60,859 nt of DNA from Terribacillus saccharophilus. GTDB lineage: Bacteria; Bacillota; Bacilli; Bacillales; Amphibacillaceae. Each line of letters begins with the position of its first letter. The stretch's first letter is position 1. The stretch lies in NCBI RefSeq assembly GCF_002272075.1, contig NZ_NPBJ01000042.1:1-60859 (forward strand). Direction: 5' to 3'. Positions 1 to 8,488 of this stretch are shown one piece after another. The notes beneath the pieces were generated by a model, which worked only from the letters and a program-made list of their open reading frames with translations, was not told the DNA's origin and did no database searches. The position numbers were made by a program, and so were the translations under genes.

Positions 1-15
1 GTCTGCTCGCTTTTT

Positions 16-1599
16 TTATATTGTGATAGCTGTTACATCAAAAATGTCATCCAGCTGTTTCAATCCTTCAACTTCTTCTTTTTGCGGTTCTTTATCGACC
101 GTAAGCATCATGATTGCATCGCCGCCCTCATTTGAGCGCCCTACCTGCATCGTTGCGATATTCACTGCATATTGGGCGAGCAAGGTACCTACCCGGCCGA
201 TTGCTCCTGGCTGGTCTTTATGCCGAACGAGCAACATATGGCCGGCAGGCGTAACATCGACATAATAGTCATCCACCTTCACAATACGGGCACCCAAGCC
301 ATTGACAAGTGTTCCTGCAACTTGGTGTGTCACCGTCGCCGATTTCACTTCTACTGTTACTAGACTAGTGAATCCTCGTGTCGTAGAAGTCTTCTGCTCA
401 TTAATTGTAATACCTCGTTTTTTGGCTAAATGTGTCGCATTAACGTCATTCACATTTCCAAGGTACCGCTGCAGCAATCCTTTGACCGTATTTCGTGTCA
501 ATGGAGCAACCTCTTGGTCTGCCAGATCTCCTGCATAATAGACAGTCACTTCCTCGATTGCATCTGGCATAGTCCGAGCCAGGAAGGCTCCGAGCTTTTC
601 AGCAAGATCAAAGTAAGGCTGAATTTTTCGCATGACTTCCGGAGAAATGGAGGAGAAGTTAACCGGATGAATCGCCTGCCCTCCCTGAAGAATCTGCATG
701 ACGTCCTTGCTGACATCGATCGCAACATTTTCCTGTGCTTCCACTGTGCTTGCGCCTAAATGCGGTGTGGCAATAACCTGCGGCAGCTCCAGCAGCTTAT
801 GATGAACCGCAGGCTCTTCTTCGAACACATCCAATGCTGCTCCAGCTACTTTACCGCTGATGATTGCTTCATACAAAGCATCTTCATCAATGATTCCGCC
901 TCTTGCACAGTTGAGGATCTGCACACCACCTTTCATCTGAGCAAATGCCTCCGTGGAAATCATATGATGTGTTTCTTTCAGCAATGGCGTATGAACTGTC
1001 AGGAAGTCACTCGCTGCGAGAACTTCTTCCAATGTTCCATAGCCAATCCCCATCTTAACCGCACGGTCTTTCGTCAGGAATGGATCATAGGCGATCACAT
1101 CCATACGCTGACCCTTAGCCCGGTAAGCCACTTCTGCTCCAATCCGGCCCATACCGACTATTCCAAGTGTCTTACCCTTCAATTCCACACCGATATGCTG
1201 CTTGCGCTCCCAGCGTTCTTCTTTTAACGCAAGGAATGCCTGTGGGATGTTGCGCGCAAGTGACATCATCATTGCCACTGTGTGTTCCGCAGCGGAGTTT
1301 GTGTTCCCATCTGGTGCGTTGACAACGACTATGCCAAGCTCTGTCGCTGCTTCCAAATCGATATTATCTACACCAACACCGGCACGTCCGATTACTTTAA
1401 GATTCGGTGCAGCTTCCATGATCGCCCGTGTAACAGTTGTCTGGCTGCGGACAAGCAGTGCATGAAAATTACTGATTTTCTGGATGATTTCTGCTTCAGT
1501 CAGGCCAGTATCTACTGTGACAGCAAAGTCATCTGCTTGCGTTAATGGTGCCATGCCTTCTTCACTTAATGGATCACTGATTAGTATGTGGTAAGTCAT
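16..1599 (-). CDS. serA: D-3-phosphoglycerate dehydrogenase
   Basis: SerA catalyses the first committed step of serine synthesis, oxidising 3-phosphoglycerate with NAD+. The 527-residue protein has the N-terminal substrate domain, a Rossmann motif GMGRIG near residues 149-154, the NCARGG segment near 234 with the catalytic arginine, the PHLGAST segment with the catalytic histidine, an intervening ASB-type domain and a C-terminal ACT domain from about residue 455. This is the long bacillary form. I chose the ATG at 1599 because AAGGAG sits 10 bases upstream and the protein then begins MTYHILISDP like its family; an upstream in-frame extension lies inside the preceding gene. It is separated by 2 bases from the aminotransferase gene and so is co-transcribed behind the serine T-box. 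The ACT domain suggests feedback by serine, which is inference. Confidence 0.97.
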   Translation of the reverse strand: MTYHILISDPLSEEGMAPLTQADDFAVTVDTGLTEAEIIQKISNFHALLVRSQTTVTRAIMEAAPNLKVIGRAGVGVDNIDLEAATELGIVVVNAPDGNTNSAAEHTVAMMMSLARNIPQAFLALKEERWERKQHIGVELKGKTLGIVGMGRIGAEVAYRAKGQRMDVIAYDPFLTKDRAVKMGIGYGTLEEVLAASDFLTVHTPLLKETHHMISTEAFAQMKGGVQILNCARGGIIDEDALYEAIISGKVAGAALDVFEEEPAVHHKLLELPQVIATPHLGASTVEAQENVAIDVSKDVMQILQGGQAIHPVNFSSISPEVMRKIQPYFDLAEKLGAFLARTMPDAIEEVTVYYAGDLADQEVAPLTRNTVKGLLQRYLGNVNDVNATHLAKKRGITINEQKTSTTRGFTSLVTVEVKSATVTHQVAGTLVNGLGARIVKVDDYYVDVTPAGHMLLVRHKDQPGAIGRVGTLLAQYAVNIATMQVGRSNEGGDAIMMLTVDKEPQKEEVEGLKQLDDIFDVTAITI

Positions 1600-1601
1600 G
1601 T

Positions 1602-2759
1602 TCAATTCGCTCCTTGTTCCAAGTAGATTTGCTGTGCTGCTGCCGTTCCTGCACCTAATGTTATGTGTTTTCCAATTTTCACAAGACCGATCTCCACTGC
1701 TCCAATCACCTGCAGCACATCTGCTGGAGAGCAATATCCCATATGACCGATCCGGAAAATCTCACCCTTCATATGCTGCTGACCGCCTGCAAATGCCAGA
1801 TTGAAGTCCTGCTTCACTTGCTTACGGAGCTTCTCAGCATCAAAATCTGTCGGTTTGATCGCCGTAACTGTCGGAGAAGCATACTCATCCTCTACAAGCA
1901 GCGGTACATCTAACGCACGGAATGCAGCTCGTGTCATATCCCGCATCAGACGATGTCTTGCATACACCTGCTCCAGCCCTTCTTCCTCAAGCAATGTCAG
2001 CACTTGTTCCAGCCCAAACAATATGGATAAAGCCGGCGTGAATGGTGTACTGTCTTTTTCCAGACCATCACGATATTTTGTCAGATCCAGATAGAATCGT
2101 GGCTGAGGATTGGCTTCAATCACTTTCCATGCCCGGTCACTTACTACTGCAAAGAACATACCGCCAGGCAGCATGAATGCCTTCTGCGTGCCTGTAACCA
2201 AAATATCGATACCCCATTTATCAAATTCCGTTTCGACACCTGCCACACAGGATACGCCATCAACGATGACCAAAGCTTCCGATACTTCATGCACCGCTTC
2301 AGCAATTTGTTTGATTGGGTTCAGCACTCCTGTGGACGTTTCACAATACGTAACAAAGACAGAGCTGATTTCCGGATGTTCCTTCAAGAATGTCTTGATA
2401 TCCTCCGGATTTGCTGCCTCTCCCCATGTCACATCTAAGCGGTGGGCTTGAAGCTGATATGCTTGAGCTATCTTCACAAACCGATCACCAAATGCCCCCA
2501 CAACTACAATCAGCACTTCATCTCCTGGCTTGGAAGTGTTGGCAACTGCTGCTTCCAGTCCAGCGGTTCCGCTGCCAGTCACAAGCAGTACATCCTGTTC
2601 TGTACCGAATATGGGCTTCAATTTTGGCTTAATCCGCTGCAGCAAAGCAGTTGTCTCCGCACCGCGATGGCCGATCATCGGCTGGCTCATTGCGCGCTGT
2701 ACACTTGGCGGAATTGGTGATGGTCCTGGAATCCGTAGTAAAAGTTGATCTGGTAACAT
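1602..2759 (-). CDS. Class V pyridoxal-phosphate aminotransferase, probable phosphoserine/serine aminotransferase
   Basis: This 385-residue enzyme belongs to the serine-pyruvate / alanine-glyoxylate branch of class V aminotransferases. The family opening GPSPIPPSV, the TGSGTAGLEA phosphate-binding region (about 61-70), VDGVS (about 167-171) and the PLP lysine in GTQKAF (K193) are visible. It is the first gene of the transcript, directly before serA, and both follow a T-box with a serine specifier. The most likely job is therefore transamination of 3-phosphohydroxypyruvate, standing in for classical SerC; similar aminotransferase-serA pairs are known in other bacteria. A serine-glyoxylate or alanine-glyoxylate activity cannot be excluded. 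No classical serC is in this window. Start: ATG 2759 with AAGGAGG 9 bases upstream. Confidence 0.85.
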   Translation of the reverse strand: MLPDQLLLRIPGPSPIPPSVQRAMSQPMIGHRGAETTALLQRIKPKLKPIFGTEQDVLLVTGSGTAGLEAAVANTSKPGDEVLIVVVGAFGDRFVKIAQAYQLQAHRLDVTWGEAANPEDIKTFLKEHPEISSVFVTYCETSTGVLNPIKQIAEAVHEVSEALVIVDGVSCVAGVETEFDKWGIDILVTGTQKAFMLPGGMFFAVVSDRAWKVIEANPQPRFYLDLTKYRDGLEKDSTPFTPALSILFGLEQVLTLLEEEGLEQVYARHRLMRDMTRAAFRALDVPLLVEDEYASPTVTAIKPTDFDAEKLRKQVKQDFNLAFAGGQQHMKGEIFRIGHMGYCSPADVLQVIGAVEIGLVKIGKHITLGAGTAAAQQIYLEQGAN

Positions 2760-2804
2760 AATTTCTTTTCCTCCTTGGATTGTAAGATATCTTCACAGGT
2801 AAAA

Positions 2805-3093
2805 GAGCCCATAAGAAAAGCCTTCCGCTCCCTTACCTGATAAGTAAGGGGCGAAAAGCTTGGATCTACTCACGCGGTGCCACCCTTTTTCACTGTCTGC
2901 TTACACACGACAGCCTTCGTTGAAGCTATGCATAACGGGCATATGCCGGACAAACCTACTCAATTCAGTTTGCCTATTCAGAAGTGCTGCCCTTTGACGG
3001 ATTATGCTAGTTCACACCAGCCACTAGCTCTCTTGGATAATCACGATCAAAGGTATGATCTTCATCAATATAGTTGTGTTTTGGTTCAATTTT
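2805..3093 (-). promoter_or_regulatory. Serine T-box riboswitch leader
   Basis: Read on the minus strand, the leader contains the T-box core GGGTGGCACCGCG (2873-2885) followed by a G/C-rich hairpin whose arms CCCTTAC and GTAAGGG are extended by an AAGC/GCTT-type outer stem and end in a T-rich run. In stem I the helix CCTTTGA / TCAAAGG closes a loop whose 3' side reads GCAGCA, giving AGC (serine) followed by A as the specifier. The T-box bulge reads UGGC, complementary to a GCCA tRNA end. Uncharged tRNA-Ser(GCU) should stabilise the antiterminator and switch on the aminotransferase-serA operon. The specifier assignment is by eye; GCA (alanine) in an adjacent register is the main alternative and fits the operon less well. 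Confidence 0.9.
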
Positions 3094-3099
3094 TTATTT

Positions 3100-3127
3100 A
3101 TCATAGCAGACACACAGCTATTGTCAA
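3100..3127 (-). promoter_or_regulatory. Sigma-A promoter of the serine operon
   Basis: On the minus strand TTGACA (3122-3127) is followed after 16 bases by TATGAT (3100-3105). Predicted transcription starts near 3093, just ahead of the T-box leader. Confidence 0.75.
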
Positions 3128-3241
3128 TACGTTTTCTAATAATTATAGCAAATCGGATTGTTCGGATTTCGCTGTAATCTGCTTCCTTCTAGCTTTTTTG
3201 CTATACTGGAAAAAATAATAATTTTGCTGGAGGTATGAACT

Positions 3242-3961
3242 ATGCATTTGGAAACAGCCGCCAAAATGATCGCAGATGCCTCGTCGGTGACGATCCTGAC
3301 CGGAGCCGGCGTATCTACAGCCAGCGGTATTCCTGATTTCCGCTCCACCAATGGTCTTTGGACTGCTGATGAGGCTAGAGAATACTATATTTCTAATCAC
3401 TATTTTTATAAGGATCCCGTAGATTTCTGGCAGAAATACAAGGATATTTTCCGAGTGAAGCTGCTTAAGGATTATGGTCCAAACCATGTACATCGCTATC
3501 TCAGAGATCTAGAGGTAAACGGAAAACAAATCACTGTCATCACCCAGAATGTTGACGGTCTTCATACCCTTGCTGGCAACGAACATGTCATCGAATACCA
3601 TGGCACGTTGAATAGTGCCACATGCCCGAACTGCGGCAGTTCCTATGACTTGCCTCACCTATTGACAGCAGAAACTCCTGTTTGCGAAAAATGTGTGCAT
3701 GTGCTGAAGCCAGACGTTGTCTTGTTTGGTGATCCGATTACCGAGCATGACAAAGCAGAACAGGCGATTCAGCAGAGCGAACTGGTTCTTGTACTAGGAA
3801 CGTCCCTGCTCGTCAGTCCATTCAACATGCTTCCTGAATATGCAAACTCACTTGGAAAGCCATCTATCCTGATTAACCGGGAACCAACGGTCATGGATGA
3901 GCTATTTGATATTGTCATTTATGATGATCTTTCCAAAATCGTACAGCAGCTGCAAAAATAG
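3242..3961 (+). CDS. NAD-dependent protein deacylase (sirtuin)
   Basis: A 239-residue Sir2-family enzyme that removes acetyl or related acyl groups from lysine using NAD+. It shows the NAD-binding GAGVSTASGIPDFRS (about 21-35), TQNVDGLH (about 101-108), the catalytic histidine in EYHGTL (H120) and a four-cysteine zinc site with CPNC at 128-131 and CEKC at 148-151. Full length for the bacterial CobB/SrtN class. In Bacillaceae such enzymes counteract acetylation of acetyl-CoA synthetase among other targets; an acsA gene lies in this window but far away, so that link is only suggestive. The gene is divergent from the serine T-box and probably monocistronic. The start ATG follows GGAGGT at 7 bases; a bidirectional terminator overlaps the stop. 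Confidence 0.93.
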   Translation: MHLETAAKMIADASSVTILTGAGVSTASGIPDFRSTNGLWTADEAREYYISNHYFYKDPVDFWQKYKDIFRVKLLKDYGPNHVHRYLRDLEVNGKQITVITQNVDGLHTLAGNEHVIEYHGTLNSATCPNCGSSYDLPHLLTAETPVCEKCVHVLKPDVVLFGDPITEHDKAEQAIQQSELVLVLGTSLLVSPFNMLPEYANSLGKPSILINREPTVMDELFDIVIYDDLSKIVQQLQK

Positions 3962-3990
3962 CGAGCTCCTTAAGGGAGCTCGCTATTTTT
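3960..3990. terminator. Bidirectional terminator between sirtuin and MFS genes
   Basis: Arms AGCGAGCTCC (3960-3969) and GGAGCTCGCT (3975-3984), then ATTTTTTATT on the plus strand. It serves the converging genes on both sides and overlaps both stop codons or their flanks. Confidence 0.9.
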
Positions 3991-5420
3991 TATTCGTATT
4001 GATAATGGTGAACAGGTTTGGACTGTTTAACTAACAGTACGAATACGACCGCTGCTACAGCGAAGGCTCCTGCAATGGTAAAGGCGAACTGTAAACCCGC
4101 TGTCATCGCCTGATCGGCACTTTGAGAAGCTACAGCTTGGCTGCCGCCGCTCATCAAGGTAATGAACAGGGCCGGACCAATCGCTCCAGAGATTTGGTTA
4201 AAGGCATTCAGAGAAGCACTGCCATGCGAATAGAGCTCCTCCGTCAATTGATTTAGTCCCAGTGTCGTCATCGGTGTCAAAATTAACCCAATAGCAAATG
4301 TAAAGCCAACATACAGCAACGTGAACTGCAGCATTGTCGTATCAGTTGAGATTGTCGTCATCAACCCGATCATGGCTACTAGAAGTACTGTTCCCGTGAT
4401 AGCAAATGGTTTAGGACCGAATCGATCGGAAAGCCGACCAGTGAGCAAGGCCATGATTGCGATCATGATTCCGCCCGGGAACAGGACAATACCAGAATCA
4501 AATGCGCTAATTCCTAAAGCATCCTGCATGAACACAGGCAAGAGAATCATCGCTGCAAAGAAACACATCATAACTGTAATTGTCACCAATATTGCCATCA
4601 AGAAGTTTTTATTTTTGTATGGGCGCAGATCAAGCATCGGCGTCTCCAAATGGAATTGACGATAAGCGAAATATGCTATTGCAGCTAATCCAATCAATAA
4701 AGCACCCAGCACTAGCGGACTTGTCCATCCTTCTGCACCAGCACTGCTGAATCCGATAACGATTGAACCAAATCCGATCACTGCCAACACGACAGATAGA
4801 ATATCGATTTTTGTACGTTTCGTCTCCAGTACATTTCGAACATAATAAGCAGCAAAAGCAAGCAAGACAAGTGTCACAGGCAATACACTGATGAAAACAT
4901 ACCGCCAGGAAGCCTGTTCCACAACAAGACCGGAAAATACAGGACCGATTGCCGGTGCAAACAATATCACTACCATGAGCAAACCGAGCATCGAACCACG
5001 TTTGGCGAGTGGAGTGATTGTGATGATCACCGTCGTTACAAGCGGGATGATAATCCCTGATCCAGAAGCTTGAATCACACGTCCGAGCAACAGAATAGCA
5101 AAGTTAGGAGCAATACCGGCAATCAGCGTTCCTATAAAGAAAAATGATAGTGCAGTAAGCAATAATTGACGCGTTGTAAAACGCTGCATGAGATAAGCAC
5201 TGATCGGAATAAGAATACCGATTGTCAGCATATACCCTGTAGAAAGCCAATGCGCAGTCGTCGTTTGGATTCCAAGGGTCTCTTCTATATTGGGCAAAGC
5301 GACGTTCATAACAGTTTCATTAATCAATGCAATGAAATTCCCCACCATTAAGACAATGATCAACGGAATACGGTTTTCCACTTGCACATGCTTGTCAATT
5401 GTTTGTGTAGTAGCAGCCAT
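3990..5420 (-). CDS. DHA2-family (EmrB/QacA type) multidrug MFS exporter
   Basis: A 476-residue, very hydrophobic inner-membrane protein with about 14 predicted transmembrane segments. Residues near 34-47 (NETVMNVALPNIEE) match the DHA2 motif D1, GRVIQASGSG near 113 is motif B-like, and APAIGPVFSG near 154 is the antiporter motif C of drug/H+ exchangers. LmrB- and Mdr-type exporters of Bacillus are the closest kind I recognise; the substrate cannot be read from sequence. It is a single gene with its own promoter, converging on the sirtuin gene. Start ATG 5420 follows AAGGAG at 8 bases. Confidence 0.88.
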   Translation of the reverse strand: MAATTQTIDKHVQVENRIPLIIVLMVGNFIALINETVMNVALPNIEETLGIQTTTAHWLSTGYMLTIGILIPISAYLMQRFTTRQLLLTALSFFFIGTLIAGIAPNFAILLLGRVIQASGSGIIIPLVTTVIITITPLAKRGSMLGLLMVVILFAPAIGPVFSGLVVEQASWRYVFISVLPVTLVLLAFAAYYVRNVLETKRTKIDILSVVLAVIGFGSIVIGFSSAGAEGWTSPLVLGALLIGLAAIAYFAYRQFHLETPMLDLRPYKNKNFLMAILVTITVMMCFFAAMILLPVFMQDALGISAFDSGIVLFPGGIMIAIMALLTGRLSDRFGPKPFAITGTVLLVAMIGLMTTISTDTTMLQFTLLYVGFTFAIGLILTPMTTLGLNQLTEELYSHGSASLNAFNQISGAIGPALFITLMSGGSQAVASQSADQAMTAGLQFAFTIAGAFAVAAVVFVLLVKQSKPVHHYQYE

Positions 5421-5465
5421 ATAGATGCTCCTTTCCTTCTGTCAGATTAAGAATCAACTTTTTCC

Positions 5466-5493
5466 ATTATAGAAGTTCTGCTATGAGATTCAA
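5466..5493 (-). promoter_or_regulatory. Sigma-A promoter of the MFS exporter
   Basis: Minus strand TTGAAT (5488-5493), 16-base spacer, TATAAT (5466-5471). No clear operator was found between it and the start codon. Confidence 0.65.
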
Positions 5494-5610
5494 GCATCTT
5501 GTTCGTAATAGGCGGATATTATCAAATTAATTAAATTCTGAAAACTCGACATTAAAAACGACCCTACTTAGAGGGTCTCGTGATATTAATATTACCTATT
5601 AAAATATATA

Positions 5611-5645
5611 AAAAAAGGCATCATCCAGAAGGATGATGCCTTTTT
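5611..5645 (-). terminator. Terminator of the rpsF-ssb-rpsR operon
   Basis: Perfect stem AAGGCATCATCC / GGATGATGCCTT with an AGAA loop and a run of U on the minus-strand side; a U-run on the other side makes it potentially bidirectional. Confidence 0.93.
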
Positions 5646-5650
5646 CATTA

Positions 5651-5881
5651 TTACTCGCTCACGTATGGCAATAGAGCCATTTGACGAGAACGTTTGATAG
5701 CGATTGTCAATTTACGTTGGTATTTTGCAGAAGTTCCAGTCACACGGCGAGGAAGAATTTTTCCACGCTCGGAGATGAAACGTCTAAGCAAATCAACGTC
5801 TTTGTAATCGATGTAAGTGATGCCATTTGCTGTGAAATAACATACTTTTCTGCGCTTAGCGCGACCACGACGTGCTGCCAT
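5651..5881 (-). CDS. rpsR: 30S ribosomal protein S18
   Basis: A 76-residue basic protein of the small-subunit platform, where it pairs with S6. The N-terminal basic stretch RRGRAKRRK and the family core [18 protein letters not shown] are visible, and the length matches other Bacillaceae S18. It is the last gene of rpsF-ssb-rpsR, 20 bases after ssb, and is followed by a strong terminator. The first residues lack the paired-cysteine zinc motif of some S18 forms; only one cysteine (KVCYF) is present. Confidence 0.98.
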   Translation of the reverse strand: MAARRGRAKRRKVCYFTANGITYIDYKDVDLLRRFISERGKILPRRVTGTSAKYQRKLTIAIKRSRQMALLPYVSE

Positions 5882-5901
5882 ATCAGATTGCCTCCCTTAG
5901 A

Positions 5902-6399
5902 TTAGAATGGTAGATCATCATCAGAAATATCGATCGGTTCACCTTTATCACGGAAAGGATCCTGGTCGTTATTTCGATTATTATTGTTGTTGCTATTGAA
6001 GTTGTTGTTATTGTTGTTGTTGAAGTTCGAGTTCTGATTTTGGTATCCAGAAGAACCTTGTCCGCCTCCTTGAGAGCCACCTTTGGTCTCGAGGAATTGT
6101 ACGCTATCCGCAACAATTTCCGTTATATATACACGGTTACCCTCTTGATTATCGAAGCTTCTCGTTTGGACACGGCCATCTACGCCAACCAGACTTCCTT
6201 TGCTCATGAAGTTCGCCAGATTTTCAGCTGGACGTCTCCATACAACACAGTTGATGAAATCTGCCTCACGTTCGCCTGACTGATTAGAGAAAGGACGGTT
6301 TACTGCTAAGGTAAAGTTGGCAACTGCCACTCCATTTGGTGTGTAACGCAGGTCCGGATCCTTGGTTAATCTGCCGACAAGTACGACACGATTTAACAT
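5902..6399 (-). CDS. ssb: Single-stranded DNA-binding protein
   Basis: A 165-residue SSB: an OB fold in residues 1 to about 110 ([37 protein letters not shown]), then a disordered linker very rich in asparagine with some Gly, Gln and Ser, then the acidic C-terminal tip ISDDDLPF that recruits repair and replication partners. The gene lies between rpsF and rpsR as in B. subtilis ssbA. The Asn-rich linker is encoded by repeated AAC/AAT codons, giving a GTT-repeat look on the plus strand near 5975-6030 that could vary in length between strains. Confidence 0.98.
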   Translation of the reverse strand: MLNRVVLVGRLTKDPDLRYTPNGVAVANFTLAVNRPFSNQSGEREADFINCVVWRRPAENLANFMSKGSLVGVDGRVQTRSFDNQEGNRVYITEIVADSVQFLETKGGSQGGGQGSSGYQNQNSNFNNNNNNNFNSNNNNNRNNDQDPFRDKGEPIDISDDDLPF

Positions 6400-6411
6400 C
6401 AGAACCCCTCC

Positions 6412-6702
6412 TTATTTCTCGTCTAGACGAATAGCCATCTGACGAATAATATCATCAGAGAACTTCGCTTGACGGTCGAATTCATTAATAGCGGCTTCAT
6501 TGCCTTTTAGATTAATGATGAAGTAGTAGCCATCGCGGTGATCGTTGATTTCGTAAGCAAGACGTTTCTTGCCTTTCTCGTCAACTTTCACGATTTCCGC
6601 ACCGTTATCAGTTAGGATTCCGTTGAAACGCTCAACTAGAGCAGTTTTAGCTTCTTCCTCGATATCTGGGCGGACGATGTACATGATTTCGTATTCTCTC
6701 AT
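6412..6702 (-). CDS. rpsF: 30S ribosomal protein S6
   Basis: A 96-residue small-subunit protein beginning [18 protein letters not shown] with the family segments GKKRLAYEI and [11 protein letters not shown]. It heterodimerises with S18, encoded in the same operon. Preceded by a strong AAAGGAGGT ribosome-binding site and by a short hairpin leader that may mediate autoregulation. Confidence 0.98.
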   Translation of the reverse strand: MREYEIMYIVRPDIEEEAKTALVERFNGILTDNGAEIVKVDEKGKKRLAYEINDHRDGYYFIINLKGNEAAINEFDRQAKFSDDIIRQMAIRLDEK

Positions 6703-6721
6703 CCGTTTGCACCTCCTTTTG

Positions 6722-6760
6722 GACTTAACGGCTCTTATCTCTCATAAGAGCAAGGAGTAA
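6722..6760 (-). promoter_or_regulatory. Candidate S6:S18 autoregulatory leader hairpin of rpsF
   Basis: On the minus strand the 5' leader folds as GCTCTTAT / ATAAGAGC with a short loop, immediately followed by CCGTTAAG. Bacterial rpsF leaders bound by the S6:S18 complex carry a hairpin with a CCG element on its 3' side, which this resembles. The exact consensus was compared from memory only. Confidence 0.55.
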
Positions 6761-6782
6761 TCTTAATTACTCACAATGATGA

Positions 6783-6811
6783 ATTATAGCAAATTATCTG
6801 CCGTTAAGCAA
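6783..6811 (-). promoter_or_regulatory. Sigma-A promoter of rpsF-ssb-rpsR
   Basis: Minus strand TTGCTT (6806-6811), 17-base spacer, TATAAT (6783-6788). It is positioned to start transcription just ahead of the leader hairpin. Confidence 0.8.
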
Positions 6812-6847
6812 GTTTATTCCGCATATTTACAAATTGAGGATCCGACC

Positions 6848-7948
6848 TTACACGTTGAAACGGAAATGCATGACATCTCCATCTTTCACCAAATACTCTT
6901 TTCCTTCCAAACGAACTTTCCCTCTTTCTTTTGCAACACTCATAGAACCAGCATCAACCAGATCATCGTAGGAAACAGTTTCTGCGCGGATGAATCCTTT
7001 TTCAAAGTCACTATGGATGATACCAGCTGTCTGAGGAGCTTTATAGCCCATAGGGAACGTCCAAGCACGAACTTCCTGTTCACCAGCCGTAAAGTAAGTT
7101 GCCAGCCCAAGCAGGCTGTAGGACGCCTTAATTAGCTGATCCAAACCTGACTCCGGAATACCTAGCTCTTCGAGGAACATTTCTTTTTCCTCTCCTTCAA
7201 GCTCTGCAATTTCAGATTCAATCTTCGCACAAACAACAATAACCTGCGCACCTTCGTTCGCCGCGAACTCCTGTACTTTGACAAGGTTTTGGTTCGCAGA
7301 TGGATCTGCTACTTCTTCTTCGCTCACATTAGCAGCGTACAAGACTGGTTTGCTTGTCAACAAGTGCAAGCCTTTCACAATCTTACTTTGTTCATCTGTA
7401 AATTCCAGCGCACGTGCTGGTAGTTCATTCTCAAGTCCATCCTTAATTTTGGACAGTATCTCTTGCTCTACAACAGCGTCTTTGTCTTTTTGACGTGCAA
7501 GCTTTTCTACACGCTGCAGACGTTTGTTGACAGAATCAAGATCTGCAAAAATCAATTCTAGATTAATCGTTTCTATGTCATCGATAGGATCTACTTTCCC
7601 GGATACATGCGTAATATTTTCATCATCAAAGCAGCGTACCACGTGAACGATTGCATCTACTTGTCTGATGTGTGATAGGAACTGGTTTCCTAGTCCCTCG
7701 CCTTTACTTGCACCTTTCACGATACCAGCGATATCCGTGAACTCAAATGCAGTAGGGATAGTTTTTTTCGGTTTGACCAGTTCAGTCAATTTATTTAAAC
7801 GTGAATCCGGGACTTCTACGATGCCGACATTCGGATCGATCGTACAGAACGGATAGTTTGCAGATTCTGCTCCCGCCTGTGTGATCGCATTGAACAATGT
7901 GGATTTACCGACGTTTGGTAATCCGACAATACCTGCTGTTAAAGCCAT
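6848..7948 (-). CDS. ychF: Ribosome-binding ATPase/GTPase YchF (Obg family)
   Basis: A 366-residue P-loop protein of the Obg/YchF family that binds ribosomes and prefers ATP in characterised members. Walker A is GLPNVGKS near residue 8, with FTDIAGIVKGASKGEG as G2/G3, a helical coiled-coil insert, NVSEEEVADP in the region of the nucleotide-specificity motif and a C-terminal TGS domain ending VMHFRFNV. I start at ATG 7948 (MALTAGIVGLP): AAGGAG lies about 11 bases upstream, while the in-frame GTG at 7960 directly abuts that site. The gene has its own promoter and a long leader, and corresponds to engD/yyaF of B. subtilis. Confidence 0.96.
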   Translation of the reverse strand: MALTAGIVGLPNVGKSTLFNAITQAGAESANYPFCTIDPNVGIVEVPDSRLNKLTELVKPKKTIPTAFEFTDIAGIVKGASKGEGLGNQFLSHIRQVDAIVHVVRCFDDENITHVSGKVDPIDDIETINLELIFADLDSVNKRLQRVEKLARQKDKDAVVEQEILSKIKDGLENELPARALEFTDEQSKIVKGLHLLTSKPVLYAANVSEEEVADPSANQNLVKVQEFAANEGAQVIVVCAKIESEIAELEGEEKEMFLEELGIPESGLDQLIKASYSLLGLATYFTAGEQEVRAWTFPMGYKAPQTAGIIHSDFEKGFIRAETVSYDDLVDAGSMSVAKERGKVRLEGKEYLVKDGDVMHFRFNV

Positions 7949-8146
7949 GTAATCTTCCACTCCTTAAGTGTCCTGGCCGCTTTTATCGTACAGCCGGCCA
8001 AAATAGATCTGCTTACTGAACACTCCGCCCAAAGGCCGGGAAGATGGGGCAGTACCGGTAACTGACTTACGTAAAATCATGCCAGCTTGCCCTTACTTTG
8101 TCCAAGTAAACATACGTACTTCTAGAGTACACTATTCTTTATAAAA
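7949..8146 (-). promoter_or_regulatory. Promoter and structured leader of ychF
   Basis: This 333-base gap (7949-8281) holds a plausible sigma-A promoter on the minus strand: TTGCTG (8147-8152), 17 bases, TACTCT (8124-8129). The leader of about 170 bases can fold into nested helices: GGGCA / TGCCC around GTAA / TTAC, then CCGGCC pairing with a later GGCCGG. It matches no riboswitch class I recognise. Confidence 0.4.
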
Positions 8147-8216
8147 CAGCAAAATTATGTGTGTATTTCTGCCATTTCTATACTTATTTATATTTTAAAA
8201 ATGATTTCTTACATAG

Positions 8217-8257
8217 AAAAAAAGAAGTCCTTCCGATGACAACATCAGACAGACTTC
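8217..8257 (-). terminator. Terminator of the ykvI-mscS-DUF951 operon
   Basis: Minus-strand hairpin with outer arms GAAGTC and GACTTC and an inner GATG/CATC helix, followed by a run of eight U. Two bases lie between its stem and the first parS site. Confidence 0.75.
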
Positions 8258-8259
8258 TA

Positions 8260-8275
8260 TGTTTCACGTGAAACG
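8260..8275. promoter_or_regulatory. parS site 1
   Basis: TGTTTCACGTGAAACG differs from the perfect palindrome TGTTTCACGTGAAACA only at the last base. It is a binding site for Spo0J/ParB and a loading point for the chromosome-segregation complex, about 12.7 kb left of dnaA. Confidence 0.93.
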
Positions 8276-8281
8276 AATATT

Positions 8282-8488
8282 TTAGTTTGTCGGTTCTTCA
8301 GCATGCTCCAAAACTTTTTTCATTTTTGTCTCGAATTTTTTCCGAGGAATAAGCACGCTATGACCGCAGCCTTCACATTTAATCCGGATATCCATGCCCA
8401 ACCGGATAATTCTCCAGCGATTCTCGCCACATGGATGGGCTTTTTTCATTTGTACCACATCATTAAGCTGATAGACTTTGTCACTCAC
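8282..8488 (-). CDS. DUF951 family small protein (YyzM-like)
   Basis: A 68-residue protein with the DUF951 pattern: VVQMKKAHPCG, then IIRLGMDIRIKCEGCGHSVL. The spaced cysteines in HPCG and CEGC suggest a metal-binding or nucleic-acid-binding fold, but no function is established. The frame overlaps the end of the mscS-like gene; the GTG at 8488 has GGGGGA 6-7 bases upstream, whereas the ATG at 8494 almost abuts it, so I prefer GTG. Translational coupling to the mechanosensitive channel gene is likely. A homologue sits at the same position in B. subtilis. Confidence 0.88.
   Translation of the reverse strand: MSDKVYQLNDVVQMKKAHPCGENRWRIIRLGMDIRIKCEGCGHSVLIPRKKFETKMKKVLEHAEEPTN

Noticed and set aside
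5560-5577. Small hairpin GACCCT/AGGGTC considered as a terminator
   Set aside because: No U-run on either strand and only six pairs; the real operon terminator is at 5611-5645.
5975-6030. GTT-rich tract considered as a microsatellite or CRISPR-like repeat
   Set aside because: It encodes the asparagine-rich linker of SSB in frame; no repeat-spacer structure.
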